Source of the DNA: Agrypnia vestita
Taxonomy: Eukaryota; Arthropoda; Insecta; Trichoptera; Phryganeidae
Assembly (NCBI GenBank): GCA_016648135.1
Contig: JADDOH010023694.1
Span: 1 to 64,000 of the forward strand
DNA length: 64,000 nt
Direction of reading: 5' to 3'
The notes under the pieces were generated by a model. The model ran no database searches, was not told the origin of the DNA, and worked only from the letters and a program-made list of their open reading frames with translations. Below are positions 1 to 13,424 of the stretch, piece by piece (within the stretch, counting starts at the first letter, position 1; every line of letters begins with the position of its first letter). Position numbers and translations under genes: made by a program.

Positions 1-690
1 AACTGAGAAGCGTACATCACAATTAAATGAATATTTTACGCATAAGCTATGCCAGAGTCCATTTCCTGGAAAACTTAATATTGATTTTAGGTTAACATTA
101 TTACTCTATAGAAATATTCATCTTATGTTTTCGATAGGTCTAACGAATAGTTTGAAAATGCAAGTGATGATTTTCAATTGTGTATCATTATTTTGAAAAG
201 ATAAAAATGATGATTGGAAAGACAGTCATATCGCCGGTGAATTTTTGTTGCTGATTTTATTTGTTATTTTGAGTTTAATTTGGGAGCTCTCATTAGGCTC
301 CCGTGTTTCGTATACCGACCGGCGTTATGTGTTTGCGGGGATGTATATTGTAGCGGTACAAAAATATTCAGAATATGTGCGTATTTTTTTATCGAACGAA
401 TGAAGTAGGGGTGGTTCGGGTGGGTTATTAATGAGTCCCAACCCGCTCTTGGCTTTGTCTCTGAGGGGAGATGATTAATCTGGTTACTCATTTTGTTTTT
501 TAACGTTTGTTGAAACATTCGCGATTAAAAGAACATAGCTATTGTACATACACACATGCTCCTACATTCGGAACATTTTGGTGCTGGAATGATTTGTATT
601 TTTTGTCTGGTTTTAATTTAATTCCAAAAGTCTGTATATTGAGATTAGCGATTATTGTTGATATTTACATGAATAAAACCATCACAAAAA
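1..690. other. AT-rich DNA, nothing assignable
   Basis: No convincing coding region, RNA gene or repeat was found. The short ORFs here lack recognisable domains and have the composition expected by chance. Confidence 0.5.
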
Positions 691-699
691 AGTGTCTAA

Positions 700-1010
700 A
701 AAACTAACCCATAAAAACCAAGTTTTAATTATACTCCCTTTCTCATTGAAACAGGTTTCGCGCCTACTCCTCGCGTCGGGCTCGAAAATTAAACAATATA
801 TAAATCGTTAAAATTTCAAAAAACCCAAAATTATACATTAATTATCAATATTTTTTGAACGAAAATTTGTTGGATCATTTTTTTCGTCGCCACGAGTCTG
901 CTTCCAAAGTTTCAGCTCGATTGGATCACGGGAAAAGGGTTAAAAATCGATCCGAAGAATTTTCGGCCGACAAGCAGACACTAGGAGTTAACAAAACAGC
1001 AATCGTGCGC
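700..1010. repeat. Dispersed repeat family A, copy 1
   Basis: This segment aligns with 17950-18395. Both share a short ATTATACTCCCTTTCT block at the start and a strongly conserved stretch around 885-950 containing CGTCGCCACGAGTCT and GATCACGGGAAAAGGGT. No transposase or inverted termini are visible, so it is probably a fragment of a non-autonomous element. Confidence 0.6.
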
Positions 1011-1159
1011 GAAATTGCGCGGCAGTCAGGGTACATTCCGCGTTACGTTGGGCCGGCATCCGACCGGTTAAGCACAGGAAGTTACGAAACTGTTAAAGCA
1101 ATAAACAAAGTAAGGCTGTCAAACCTTCGGGCTCCGTATCACAGTGGTATAATTATTTT

Positions 1160-3080
1160 CTCATTAGGAGGGAAAGTTATGTTAATATTGAATATTGTAA
1201 TAATTTGAAAACTTATTCGAGTATGATTGCTTTCAAGGGGAAATCAAGTTTTATGGTAAGTTATAAGATTGATATGGGGCACGAACACCTGCTCATAGAA
1301 CTTGCTCAAATCATTAATGGAATACACAATTTTCACTTAGCTTACACTCATCCTCGACGGCTTGACATGAAATTATCAAAATTACCTCTTACTGTGCTAA
1401 AAAATACCTTCGGGAACGGTGGTGTAACACGGCGTTACACGATTAAAAATCGTTATAAATTTTAATATGTGGTAAAAAAAATATATATTCAATACAAATA
1501 AGACTTTTTAAAGGTTAATATGTAAGGTAAACATACATATTTGCATTATTTTAGCTAAAAAATATTTTTAATATTCTTGATCACTTTATTTACAGAAGTA
1601 TATAGGTTTTAAAATAGCCGTACCAAATAATTCAGGAATAAATAAATTATAACACTAAAAAAAAATCTTTTTCTCTCAAACTGAGCAATGTACATCTCCA
1701 GCCTGATTCTACAGCGCTAGCTGCTTTCGTCCACTCTTCGTAATCCTAGTCCTTGCAGCATATAACGAGACTCCAGTCTGAAATTTTATATTTTCAGAAC
1801 AAAAACAATTATTTCAAAATTTGAATTCAGAACATAAGTACAAAATGAACAAGTTACAATAAAAATACGGTTATCAAATTTCTTACAAATTCTCTTCACA
1901 TACGTTTACTGCAATAGTCACAATCAATGTGAGGTTAGTGAAAATGTACTAACTTTTTTGTCCATCTTCTTTAAGGTCATCTCGCCTCCCCTTCTTGTAT
2001 ATTTCTAGTGATCCTTAATCTCTTTATGTTGTTTTCGTTTCTTATAACAACACGCTCAAAGTACAAAAGACTTTTTTTTAATATAAAATAACCTGTTATA
2101 AATTTTAAGTTATTACTGCAGAGGTTGATTCTGATTTCAAACAACAATCAACGTTTATTCAACTTACAAATATGTCATCAAATTCCTCATGTAATCCAGC
2201 AGCATCGAATGTTGTAGATTTGGTGAAAAAGAATTCCATGTTGTCATTTACACGAGCTTCGAAAGAGAAATTTCATTCTTGTACACATATCATTTCGGGA
2301 GACTTTTTAAGGTGAAAATCCACACTATCGGGCTTATGTTCTGTAACCCGTACGTTAAAACTATAAATAATACTATGATAAAATATAATTTATGTCTCGA
2401 GCATCTTTTTTTCCATGTCTCAACAAAAATGTTTAACTCTGGGATGTATTCCTTGTATAATTATTATCGTATTAATTATTATTATTAATTATTATCGTAT
2501 AATTATTATTAATTATTATCGTAGTAATTATACACTGCTAATTATATAGCGGTGATAAAAATGACTAAGAGCGATACGCCACATCTCCGCTTCCAAAAGT
2601 AAATCGAACACCTAGAATTATCCGCCGCGAGTTCCAGGAAAGCATTAGCACGTTTGTTCAAGTAGCTTCGCTGTGTAAATTAGTCGGCTCGCAAACTTTA
2701 TCACAAAAATTATCAATAAATTTACTACATTTATTTAATATGTTTCAGGGCGATACATATCAGACATTGATTGTACGAAATCCTAGACTTACGGTAGCTT
2801 ATATGGATTTATATATACTATATAGACTTGATCAAATTATTTTATCAGGCTTACATATTTGTTTGAGTAGGCTTACTAATAAAAGGAATTTGTAAAATTA
2901 ATCAAAATATTTGTTCAAAAGGAAACTAAAACTACTCGATTTGTGAAAAAGTGACGTACTATATGTTATTAAATAAAAGTGTCCACTCACTCAAGTAGGA
3001 GCTGTTTCATAAGCTGTATAATGAGAGAGACTCTTTAGGTAATGTGGGTTTGTAAGAATGTGGGAATATAATTAAAAGTA
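1160..3080. other. AT-rich DNA, no gene seen
   Basis: No supported gene. The only structured part is the ATT-rich microsatellite near 2455-2535. Confidence 0.5.
2455..2535. repeat. ATT-rich microsatellite
   Basis: Units of the form TTATTATCGTATAATTA repeat with small variations, a compound ATT microsatellite interrupted by regularly spaced CG dinucleotides. Confidence 0.75.
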
Positions 3081-3084
3081 TAAA

Positions 3085-3500
3085 AAACTGTCATTTAATG
3101 AAGGCGTCCTTATAAAATTGGTATATATAGCACGTCAGGTCACAAAGTGATTTTATTGTTTTAGAATAGTCTTTATTACAATATGCATCATGTGCAGTAT
3201 TGAAATGCTATTTCATGATTTCAACGCAATCCTGTCGAAATTCTACCTCAAAAGTTGGCTGACGTGGAAAAAGGGCATATATATTTATCTATATTTTAAT
3301 CCGATGGTAACAAATATGACAGATGATAAAGTCACTGGGATCGCTTAATAACATGAATAACTAAAGAAAACGTAGAAATAATGTCCGTAATTAGCAAGTG
3401 AATATTAGAAAGTAGGAAAAAAATCTGTTTTTTATTTCACTTGATTTTATCCCTCTCCAGTAAAATTTTGTTTTTGCATATGGACCCTTTTTAAAGGGAC
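3085..3500. repeat. Dispersed repeat family B, copy 1
   Basis: A diverged direct copy lies at 10895-11255. Shared blocks include GAAGGCGTC, AGTGATTTTATTGTT, AGTTGGCT followed by a GAAAAAGGG block, and an ACATGAATAA block near the end. No ORF or terminal repeat was recognised. Confidence 0.55.
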
Positions 3501-3509
3501 GCTTTCAAA

Positions 3510-5095
3510 TACAGTAAAATCTTACCTTACTATAAAACCTTAGAAATGCCCAAAATGCATGTAATTTTTTATTTTACAAATTTTTTCGTGAAATTACAAA
3601 AGAACACCAAATTCGTATTAGACTTTTTTTAATCGAAAATACTCATACATGCTGTATATTGGTTGAATTAATAGGGATAGTACAACAAATCTTGAATAAT
3701 GATTTACACGGTAGCGTTATGTTACGTTTATTCGATATTATAATAAAGTACGTAGAAAGTAGGCGTATTGAACTATTTAAAAGAACACGATTTAATTGCT
3801 TTTTATTACTAGTAAATTAATATGCACAGTCACGTAAATTATTATAAAACCTTTATGCAACCGACCGTTAAAAATACTCAATTTATAGAGTTTCGCTTAT
3901 TAAAATGTGAAATTCAGTTTAAACGTTTTTATGAATATTGAATGTTAACAAACACCCTTATTACATTAAATTCATTTGTAAATGCTTGTAAAATTATGTT
4001 TGTTTTTCTCGTTTTATTAACTGTATAGTTTTTACTGTTCATAAAATGTTTTTTGATAACTTATTTCAGTAATTAAAATATAAAAATAATAAATTGTTTA
4101 TTTGTAATTTATGAATATGATTAGATTTTACAATGTGACGGTTACTGTATTTTTAATGGGCACATTTACAGCTCTGCCTACTATTGAAATGTGCATTCTC
4201 AAAAGGAAAGAAAGAAACATGCTCTACGCCTTTTAATCGTGGTGTTGGCGTTGTACGCAGTTATTAAACATATTTTCATTTAAGGAAGACAATCGAATTA
4301 ATATGTGTAAGCCGTGCGTACGAGGCACATTGTTTTGTTGTGTTGGTATCTATACCCGTAAAAACCAATACAACGAAACGATGTGAAAAAGATATACACG
4401 CAAAAACTATTTCCAATTACTCAATGAAAATAAGGATACTAGCATACTATGCGGTACTTAATACGATTATATGAAAAGTCAGTCGTCTATCAAATGCGAA
4501 TTATATTTTGAAATTAAATAATGACCTCGATTTTAATATTCATTAATTCTATAACTTCTTGCAGAAAACGAAATACGTAAAAAATAAAATAATTACAGTT
4601 TTATATTATATTTTTAAGTGAAGCGTGTGAATGGAAATCTATCCGCGATATTAATATTTTTTTTGTGCATGCATTTGGTTATTTAAAAAAAAAGGTATTA
4701 ATTTATTCACAGATCGTAATGTTTATTCATTGTTCGCTATTAAAATATTTCAACACTTGCGTGAGCCCAAAATGATAAGCTTGTAATACGTGTAAAAAGA
4801 TGGGTTTCTTCATTTGAATAATATAACGGAAGACCGCGCCAATTATTAAAAAATCGAAGCTGAAATAATGTTAATGGCTTTTAGAAAGTAGATTACGTTC
4901 GTAAATGATACTTGGATCAATAGAATTAAATTCATTGTAGCCTACTAAGCACGTTATATTTTGCGATCAAATCTTACATATTCAAAGTAGTTTAAAATAA
5001 TAAACGAACTACTTGTAATTTTTTTTTATCTATTTATTTTCTTTATATTGTGGTATTTCTAGTCCCACAAAACGTCTTAATAGACGTTTGTCTGC
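3510..5095. other. AT-rich DNA, nothing assignable
   Basis: Very AT-rich sequence without a supported gene or clear repeat. Confidence 0.5.
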
Positions 5096-5099
5096 TGGT

Positions 5100-5445
5100 T
5101 CATTTACACAATTTAATGTTACACTGTTTCTAAATAATAATAAATAATATTCATTTTATGAACAGAAGAGATAAAAAAAAACAAGAACAATTTTAAATAC
5201 AAAAGCAAAAAAATAAATTTTAAGTACAAAGTTGAAAATTTTAAGTAATTCGAGAGAAAAAAAAACATTTTCATAATTTAATGTTACGCTATTACTAAAT
5301 AATAATAAATAATATTCATTTTATAAACAGAAGAGTTAAAAAAAAACAAAAAACAATTTACAAAAGACAACTTCAAAAGAAAAAAATGATATTTTGAATA
5401 CAAAGTAAAAAAATTTAAGTAACTTAGAAAAAAAAAAACAATTTT
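5100..5445 (-). repeat. Two tandem units of about 170 bp
   Basis: Two direct units (about 5104-5272 and 5273-5445) share the block TAATGTTAC, ACTAAATAATAATAAA and AACAGAAGAG, followed by A-rich tracts. They lie just downstream, on the minus strand, of a LINE-like coding end, so they are probably duplicated LINE 3' UTR. Confidence 0.6.
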
Positions 5446-5524
5446 ATGTACATTTATATAAATAATAATACACATCACTTATTATTCATTGACATTATCA
5501 TAATAATGCACTTCACATCATATA

Positions 5525-5735
5525 GTTCATATATAATTTATGTCGTTTACTAATAACCACTTTTTAAGTTCTGTCACTGATTTTGGAGTCTTTAGGCCTG
5601 TGGGAAAGGTACTTAGTATTTTGTTCAAGAACATTGGGACTAGATATTCAGGTGGCCTCAGTCCATATTTATTTGTTATTTTTGGAATAGTTAAAATTCG
5701 ATTTGTAGCGCATCTTGTGTTTCTGCCATGAGCAA
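5525..5735 (-). pseudogene. LINE reverse transcriptase C-terminal remnant
   Basis: On the minus strand this reads as an open peptide with the pattern H-G-R-N-T-R, then L-x-x-P-E-Y-L-V-P-M-F-L-N-K and L-x-x-F-P-x-G-L-K, ending near K-K-W-L-L. The order (basic NTR box, a hydrophobic 'LFN..LP'-like segment, then a Leu/Lys-rich helix) resembles the extreme C-terminus of insect non-LTR retrotransposon polyproteins. The reverse transcriptase domain itself is missing. Assignment is by pattern only and moderately secure. Confidence 0.45.
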
Positions 5736-6014
5736 CTACCTTTTTGTAAATTTCTTTCGTGATTTTCTTTTATCAGCAGAAATAAAACTTATCCATGAAC
5801 GGGCAAAATATTTAAGGAAGATGGCTAATCATTTCAGAATTGTGTATGTGTATATGTACATCGTACATGATTAAATTATATCACTGTGTATTAGAAACAT
5901 AATTATGTACATCGTAGGATAGTCAATCAGTCGTTAAGTCGGTCATAGAGATAAGCATAGTTTGGTCATTCAATTAAATTTAAAAAATAGAAATACTAGA
6001 AGATTTAGAAAATT

Positions 6015-6095
6015 TTGCCTTATCTCTGACCTCTGACCAATTTTTCGAATCCCATTGCAGGGTCCATTATTAGACAGATGTGATGCATGAGTGTT
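6015..6095 (-). repeat. Decayed fragment of the palindromic hammerhead repeat family
   Basis: The block TCCCATTGCAGGGTCCAT followed by TATTAGACAGATGTGAT matches the centre of the foldback repeats at 10.6, 15.3 and 48.0 kb. The arms are largely unrecognisable. Confidence 0.55.
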
Positions 6096-6099
6096 GATG

Positions 6100-8180
6100 T
6101 TGTGTTCAGAACATGATGCAATACCGTGTTGAAAGTGAGTGTGTTTCATGGCAACATCGTGTTAATGACACATGGCGGAGTAGCCCAAAAACTCAACGCA
6201 GAAGATTCTAAAAGGACATGAAAAATGAGAACATTCTTCAAATTTAGAAAAATTTCGCTTAATCTTATTATTTATCAAAGATTTTTTTTAGCTTTAATAA
6301 ATAATGTTTATTGATACAATTTAAAATTGCTTTAATGAAATGCAACAATTTTTATAAAGTAAATTACGCTTATGTTATTACTTTAAAAAAAATTTATTAT
6401 GCTCGCCATAATTTGAGGTAATACCATCATATTTGAATCTCGATTATAATAATTTCGCTGTCTGTCTGTCTGTTCGTCCGTCCGTCTATCTGACTGTCCC
6501 CATAACTTCGTGTAACTTAAATAAATAAATACTTATTATTTAGAAGCCGACGCGTAAAAGTACCGTCATTTTTCAAGGTAATTTTTCATTCATATGCACT
6601 CTGAACGAAATTATCATATATAGGTATATGAAGCCTTAAAGCATAAGGTTAATTAAATATTTACCCTATACATCTATTTCAATAAATAATTCATTAATAT
6701 TGTTACTATTACTAATTACAATATCGTTTTACCGAAAAATAACTTTTAATTAAATTCAATTAGTTTTATTTCATTCAATCAAATTAGTACTTAATTTTAT
6801 TTAATACTTTAAGTAAGTTCTCCCGTGTATAAATTAGAGTGTTACCAAAAACGTTATTGATTCCAACTTCTGATACTGCAATGATATTAAATTTCGCAAT
6901 ATGCACTGTTGCCAGTTTTTTCAATTCCCTCTGAAATTATTCATGTATTAGCGTTTAATCTGATTGTATTATTTTTTTAATTTACTTTCCCTCCCCAGCC
7001 ACGTTCTATCCCTTTCCATTGCCATCCTCCTCTCGATATAGTCGTTTCAATCTCACTTCGTATTGGTCATTTTTTCAATTAAATTATTGCACGGCTTCAT
7101 TACCTCGCAGATAGCAAATGAAATGAACGGGAAAATATTATTTCGATTGTATCTTTCCATTCTAGAAATTAGAATTTGTGAAGCAATCATAATTTATGGA
7201 TAAAAATAAATCTAATACCACTAAAGCGAACAATTATTGTTTTTCATTGTCTTCTTTTCACATTGATAACAAGTACTTTCGAAAGTGGGATTTGCTTGAT
7301 TGCGTCAGGAGTAAATCATTAATGTGCAATGATTATTTTGAATTAATTATATAAATATCTCTTGACTACTTCTGAAATGGTATACAACCTTGTAATAGCG
7401 GTCATTTTTAAACTAATGAAGCTTAGAGTGATTACTTTCAAATTAACAAAGTTTCGAGGAATAATGTTTCTTTTAAATCTTGCTTACGTGGTCTAGTGAG
7501 GGTTCGATATGGCCAAATACCTGATTTTCACAGGACAAAGACCTTTTATTTTTAAATATTCTAGCATACATTGCTATCTATCGTCTATCTAGTTGTCTTC
7601 TGTCAACATACAATTCATTAGAAAATGAAAAAGGAGATGGATTGTATTCGTCCAAAAGTAAAAACATTCTTTGATTGGATTATCTTATAAAATTACTGTA
7701 CATTAAGTAATAGTAATGAATTGGATTATAATTTAAAACATGGAATTATTTTTATCAAATTTTAAATAAACTACTCATATATTTAACAAACCCGTTTCTA
7801 TATTTCATCAACTGGTTTAAACTATGAGCTGATATATTTTACCAGCCGATTTTGAACAATATTTTCCTTCGTCAGATGATAATAAAAGTTCATTATACAT
7901 TTGATTAAAAAGAAGCACCACAATATATTTAATTTAAATATTTAAAATGAAAATACTTTCAACTGACTGTTAGGTCAGCGTCGCTTACTTCACGCGTTTT
8001 GCTTAATCTATAGTTAATGAAATAATCGTAAAATAAATAATTTGACTGCTTTCACAAAATTTTCTGTAAATCAATATCGTAGGTTAAGCAAGCAGATACA
8101 TAATTTGAACTGTGCATATGAATGACGCGTTCTCAGAGTTTTGTTTTTGATGGAATTCTGTTTTTCCAAGAGTTTGACTG
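6100..8180. other. AT-rich DNA with a CTGTC/CGTCC tract
   Basis: No gene seen. A CTGTCTGTC/CGTCCGTC low-complexity tract at 6458-6500 has an inverted relative at 19160-19222; both sit beside similar non-repetitive sequence (CCCCATAACTTCGTGTAAC versus its counterpart), so they probably belong to one old repeat family. Confidence 0.5.
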
Positions 8181-8194
8181 ACACGTCACAACGG

Positions 8195-8305
8195 TTGCAA
8201 TTCGGATATCCCCCTCCCCCGCTCCTCCCTCACCCCGAGGCGGTCTAGATCAACCGAGGGGTTAGCGGGCGGCGAACAGCCCCCCCAGGGTGGCGCTATC
8301 CTATC
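8195..8305. promoter_or_regulatory. Isolated GC-rich island
   Basis: A C-rich stretch of about 100 bp (CCCCCTCCCCCGCTCC near 8211) stands out from the AT-rich surroundings and contains GGGTGGCGCT, close to the insect CTCF core AGGTGGCGC. No transcript structure can be shown, so promoter or insulator roles are inference. Confidence 0.25.
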
Positions 8306-8349
8306 GGCGATTCTTTTATACTTTTAGCGATACCGGATGAATCCGTTCG

Positions 8350-10200
8350 TGTGCGCCCACACAATGTGTATAGGGGTTGTAAATGATTGTGTGACAGATA
8401 TTTGATGAAAGTCAGCCTTTCGCGTCAGCCTAAGCATAAATTATTATATTTGAGATATGACATGATGTATATAACGTCCTTCCGCGTATTATGCACGGGA
8501 AATTTTGAAAGAAAACTGTTAAGTTACATTGTAGTGAAGTACCAAATTCTTTTGAAATATATGAATTACGTAACTTTGAACATGTCTTTCAATAATATTA
8601 TCGAATTGGAATTAGAGTGGTGGTTTTTCAAGTACGAATATTATTAAGTATAAGAAGGAATGTAATTTGTATAGTACTTACTTAACAACATTTTTTTAAA
8701 TATATTTTTAAAATGTCTTATTCATAAAGATCGTTCTTTTTAACGTTTCATGATTACAGCTGAAGTCGATATGTTTCTTATGGCAAATCCATTTTCCACA
8801 AAAATATGGCGCTCCTATCAACAAAAATATCTATACCTACATAAGAATATATGGTAGCATTATGGTTATATTATACTACGAATACATATATTTATAAATA
8901 ATTTGGTTGTGTAAACAACATTGTAGGATTTTTTTTAAATTATGAAATGGATTTTTTTAATTATGAAATATGTTTAAAGCTATGTTTCGTACGTAATTTG
9001 CGCCCGTCCTAAAATAGTTATTAATAAACCAGTTAATCCAAACCCCATTAATTTACGAATGATCGAATTATTTTAAATTCTTGAATTTTTTTAATAGTAT
9101 ACGTTGTTTATGCACAAAAGTATAAATATCAGACCGAAAATATATGTTCTGGTATACTATTGAACACGGATTGTTGAATTAGTATCGACAAAGTAAAGAT
9201 TCGAAATCTTTTATTTACAAATCCTTATAAGCCCACATAGTTGAAACCTTCCGCCCAGATTAAGCCCGAATCATCGGTATCAGAAAATCATTTTTATTTC
9301 GTACCTTTGCTTCTGAACTTTTCAAATAAAACTTTTCAAACGGAAGAAAAAATATAGCAGCGTTATTTTTACAATCAAGGAGTTTTGAAATGTTGTTGAA
9401 ATAATTATTCACAGGTAATATTTTCATCAAAGGATCACGTTCTACAAAAAAAAAAAAAAATTGTGTTACTCACATGAACGAATATTCATTCATACGTGCT
9501 TACCCAAATGTCTTTTCCAGCCAGCCAGGGATATGCTGGTACGCTGGTACACTGGACAGAAGCTACAGTTTTATATACAAGATATGTGACTTATTCACAG
9601 TCGTAGATTTTTTTAAATTTCCAGATATCTAGACATATTCCAGAATCAAAATTTGCATCAGTTATAAATAACCTTCTCGACCGAAAATATACTTATTTGT
9701 GGTACTAGAGATAAAACAATAATATATGTTAAGGAGATGTATCTTGTTGTTTTTAATCATTGTTTTTTAAGTTAAGTTAGATTTATGCTGTGTTTTAATT
9801 CAATAATTTACAGGTACTCAATGACTTTAAGCTTTTTTATCATGGTTTGAAAATAGTAGATATATCCACTTGACATATTTTATACTTACGTATATTTTGA
9901 CTATTATAAACTGTCTTAATTTACAGTTTTACTTATAAATTCGCAACTCTCATTACGCATTTACTTTGCTATCCATAATATTTTGCGCATAAATTTGTAC
10001 TTTTGCATATTATTAGTATTTAAACTTTTAAAAAAGCACCATGTATATTCATGTGTTTGGATGATTTTTGTTCAGCATAATATTGTGTGTTTGTGTATAC
10101 ACGTGTAAAAGTGTATTGTACACATGCGTCGTATTGCATTTGAGTGTGTGCGTGTTTGATGCAGTTTTTTTGCGACTTTTTCCGTTCGCTGAAATAATGG
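8350..10200. other. AT-rich DNA, no gene seen
   Basis: Open frames here are short and lack domain signatures. There is a run of 15 A residues near 9448-9462. Confidence 0.45.
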
Positions 10201-10220
10201 GCACAAATGTGGAAAAGCGA

Positions 10221-10250
10221 CCCCCGCTCTCCTGAGGGGATGAGCGGGGG
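10221..10250. repeat. Short GC-rich perfect hairpin
   Basis: CCCCCGCTC at 10221-10229 is perfectly complementary to GAGCGGGGG at 10242-10250, with a 12-nt loop. The hairpin sits in a small GC-rich block. No flanking T-tract or gene explains it. Confidence 0.6.
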
Positions 10251-10608
10251 GAGTCGGATGGCTGGGGTCGCGTGGAGGGATTGGAAACACACGTACGACG
10301 ATATTCTAAAATCTATCATCAATATTTATCAAACATTTCAATATAAATAATTGCACGCGATAAAAATGTATTTTCACTCATTTATTAAGTTCTAAAAATA
10401 AGCCACACATCGAAAAATATTTATCTGCAATAATTGTTTTGTAATATTGCGAGACATTCTATAATTAATTAATCTCTGAAGATTGTTTAAAATTAAAAAA
10501 ATATACAAAATTACCCTAGGTTGTATTTGTATCGATTTTTTTAGATATTTTTTCATAATACGAGTACCTACTCACATATTCATCAATGTATTATTACTCA
10601 TGTCCTTA

Positions 10609-10832
10609 GATTTTCACGGCAGTTCAGAATCTTCTGTGTATAGTTTTCTGGGATATTCTGCCGTATATATGTGACCTCACTGGCCAACGTCTCGGATCCC
10701 ATTGCAGGGTCCATCATCAGGGCTGATGTGACATCAACCCTGATGTCACATCAGCCCTGCAATGGGATCCGAAACGTTAGCCAGAGAGGTCACATATACA
10801 CGGAAGAATATCCCAGAATACTATATACAGAA
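10609..10832. mobile_element. Palindromic hammerhead repeat, copy 1
   Basis: About 220 bp folds back on itself: the left arm (CACGGCAGTTCAGAATCTTC ... GGATCCCATTGCAGGG) is complementary to the right arm ending near 10832. The minus strand of the left half has a CTGATGA box and a GGACCC/GGGATCC stem. The right half has lost the box. It shares both arms with copies at 12391, 15341 and 48021. No ORF is present, so mobilisation must be in trans. Confidence 0.7.
10682..10725 (-). ncRNA. Decayed hammerhead ribozyme core
   Basis: On the minus strand the order is CAGCC, CTGATGA, T, GGACCC, loop, GGGATCC, GAG, ACGT. The conserved GAA is mutated to GAG and the cleavage-site base differs from the GTC of the 48-kb copy, so activity is unlikely. 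Confidence 0.5.
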
Positions 10833-10894
10833 GTATTATTACTCATATAGATATTTCATTTGATCACTCATCATGATATTTCATTTCATTGTTT

Positions 10895-11255
10895 GAAGGC
10901 GTCTCTATAAATATAGTACATCAGATCGCAGAGTGATTTTATTGTTATAAAATTATCTATATAACAGTATGAATCATGTGCCTATTTTATTTTATTTTTA
11001 ATAATTTCAACTCAATCTTGCCGGAATCCATCCTCAACAGTTGGCTATTGTAGAAAAAGGGTATACATTTATCCTTATTCATCCGGTAGTAACAATTATG
11101 AAGAATGCGACATGAATAAACAAAGAAAATGTATAAAGTCCATAATTGGAAAGTGAAAATTTAAAAATAACAAAAAACTGAAAACCTAGTTTATTTCACA
11201 AGTGGTTTTTTCTCTCCTGTGTTTTCCTTTATTTTTCACGTAGACGTATAGGGAC
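10895..11255. repeat. Dispersed repeat family B, copy 2
   Basis: Diverged direct copy of 3085-3500, starting GAAGGCGTCTCTATAAA and including AGAGTGATTTTATTGTT. It lies immediately after the foldback at 10609-10832. Confidence 0.55.
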
Positions 11256-11269
11256 GTCCTAATTTATAA

Positions 11270-12385
11270 AGATAATTTATTTTACAATCGTGGATAATTA
11301 TACGACATTTATCGCAATTTTACAATGAAAAGAAGTGGAAAAACAATATTTTGTGTGATGATCGAAAAATAAATAGAATAGAACAGAAATTAACAAGAAC
11401 ACATAGGTACATCTTCATAGTTTTGTTATTGAACGAATACATTAATTTGAGAGCCTTCAAACCGAACCCCCCTGTCAACTGCACCCTCCTCGCCCTCGGG
11501 TGGACGCGGAGGTGGGGGGTCCACTGGACGTGCGATGTTCGCTTGATTTACGAGAAGCATCTCTCATCGTCACCTCTGCTCTATTCTGAGTTTAAATCTT
11601 ATTAAGGCTTTCATCCACTGACGTCAGCTGCATCGATTCTCCCTGATTTCATATTATTTGGTTACGTACGATTGTATTGTATTAACGTTAAAAATACATA
11701 TTGTTAAATGTTCTTTGATTCGATATCATTTAATTTTCAATATAAAATCGTTGATTCACATAACATTGTACGTTTAATTTTTTTTTTAATAAAATATTTT
11801 TATTGTGAAGTAGTCATTTTTTATTAAAACGATATTTAGAATAGTTCAGTGATATTTAAAACGATTCAGATGAATCACATAGAAAGAATTGCGTAAAAAA
11901 ATTATTTGTTTACAGACTACCAAAATTTGTGTATATGAAAAAACGAATGAAATTTTTACACATGAATTCTTGGTACACAGTCTGATTCCACGGCTAATTC
12001 AATACGTTTGACTTGTTTTATAAATTACTACAAGCTTGTAAAAGTATAATGTCTTATTTTTACAAAAGATGTTTTTACTTAAAGAGACTTGATTTGAAAC
12101 GAAATATAAAACACCGTCTATTATAAAAAATACTTATGCACTGCATAAATATTTTTACTAACTGCATGTATCTTAAATATATGCGAGGGTGGACATTGTT
12201 GTTGTGGATATTGTTCTATTACAGATTATTAGAAAAAGCCATTACATAATTAAAGAACACTCATATTTTAGGTGTTTCAAAGTAATTTTAAAATTAAATT
12301 AAATTATTGTTCTTTATGTAACCGCCATTAAATGTGATTTATATATTCTTATGCATACAAATAAAATTAAAATAAGTGTGTTCTT
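11270..12385. other. AT-rich DNA with one GC-rich patch
   Basis: No gene seen. A short GC-rich patch at about 11460-11580 (CACCCTCCTCGCCCTCGGG) contrasts with the surroundings but has no coding signature. Confidence 0.45.
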
Positions 12386-12390
12386 ATTTA

Positions 12391-12532
12391 GCTTTTTACG
12401 GCCGTTCAGAATATTCTGGTTAGTGTTTTCTGAGGTTTTTATGACCTTTCTGACCGACATTTGGATCCCATTGTAGGGTACCTGGATGCCATGATGGACC
12501 CTGCAATGTTACCCCAGAAAACACTAACCAAA
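12391..12532. mobile_element. Palindromic hammerhead repeat, copy 2 (deleted)
   Basis: The left arm (ACGGCCGTTCAGAATATTCT ... GGATCCCATTGTAGGG) and a shortened right arm (ATGATGGACCCTGCAATG ... ACCCCAGAAAACACTAACC) match the foldback family. The GAAAC part of the hammerhead has been deleted from the right half. Confidence 0.65.
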
Positions 12533-12539
12533 AACACCC

Positions 12540-13420
12540 CCAAATATTGGCATAAAATATACACACGAATATCAGAAAATAAATATGCTTTATAAATATT
12601 TTACATATTTATGTTTTCTAAATTTTTAATAATTCAATAAAAATAAATATTGTTTTCAAATTTTTAATAATTTGGTATAATGAAGAATTTCTACTTTATA
12701 TAATACTTGATGTATGTATAGAAATTGGCGTGCAGCGCTACAGGGTGGTAGGTAGGTAGATAGGGCGAGCGGCCTGTCCCACATACTTTATAGCCGCGAT
12801 TAAAAAAACGTAGCAAATAATTTATTACCCTCCCTATCATTTTTTTATCAACCCAATAGTTTTTTAGCCGAAATTGAACTTAAGTTAGAATTCGTTCATT
12901 CAGCTTCGTTAAATATTAGAATTTATTAATATAATTTTGCTGTATTGCTAAGTATTTTATAATTTATTAAAAACAATATCTTCGTATCATTTCCAAAGAT
13001 GATTAAAGTAGATAATTATTGTATTTTTTCAACTTAAACGAATACACACATTGATTTTTTTGCTCAAGTCCGATTGTATATATAGTTTAATATAACGTTG
13101 TTTGTTTAGTTTGAGTTTTTTTACTGTAAACCCTTAATTCATTAATTTTTTCAGAAATCAATAGAACCTTTACGATATTAAACATATTTCTTTAACATAA
13201 AAAATTGTAAAAATAAAACATAATAGATGCATGGATCCCAATGACGGATAGTTTCTTTAATTCATCGACCTTGAATTTGCCTACGGTAGTCACGGACTGT
13301 CGAAAGTAATGTAAAATACAATTTAATTATTGTTCTTACATGCAGATGACATTATTTTTCAAAGTTATCTCAAATGATTTCTTCCCTGATCAAGAACAGC
13401 ATGCATTTGTGAATGGGTGT
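12540..13420. other. AT-rich DNA, nothing assignable
   Basis: No coding or repeat assignment. A short GC-containing segment near 12728-12785 includes a GGTAGGTAGGTAG tract. Confidence 0.45.
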
Positions 13421-13424
13421 ATTC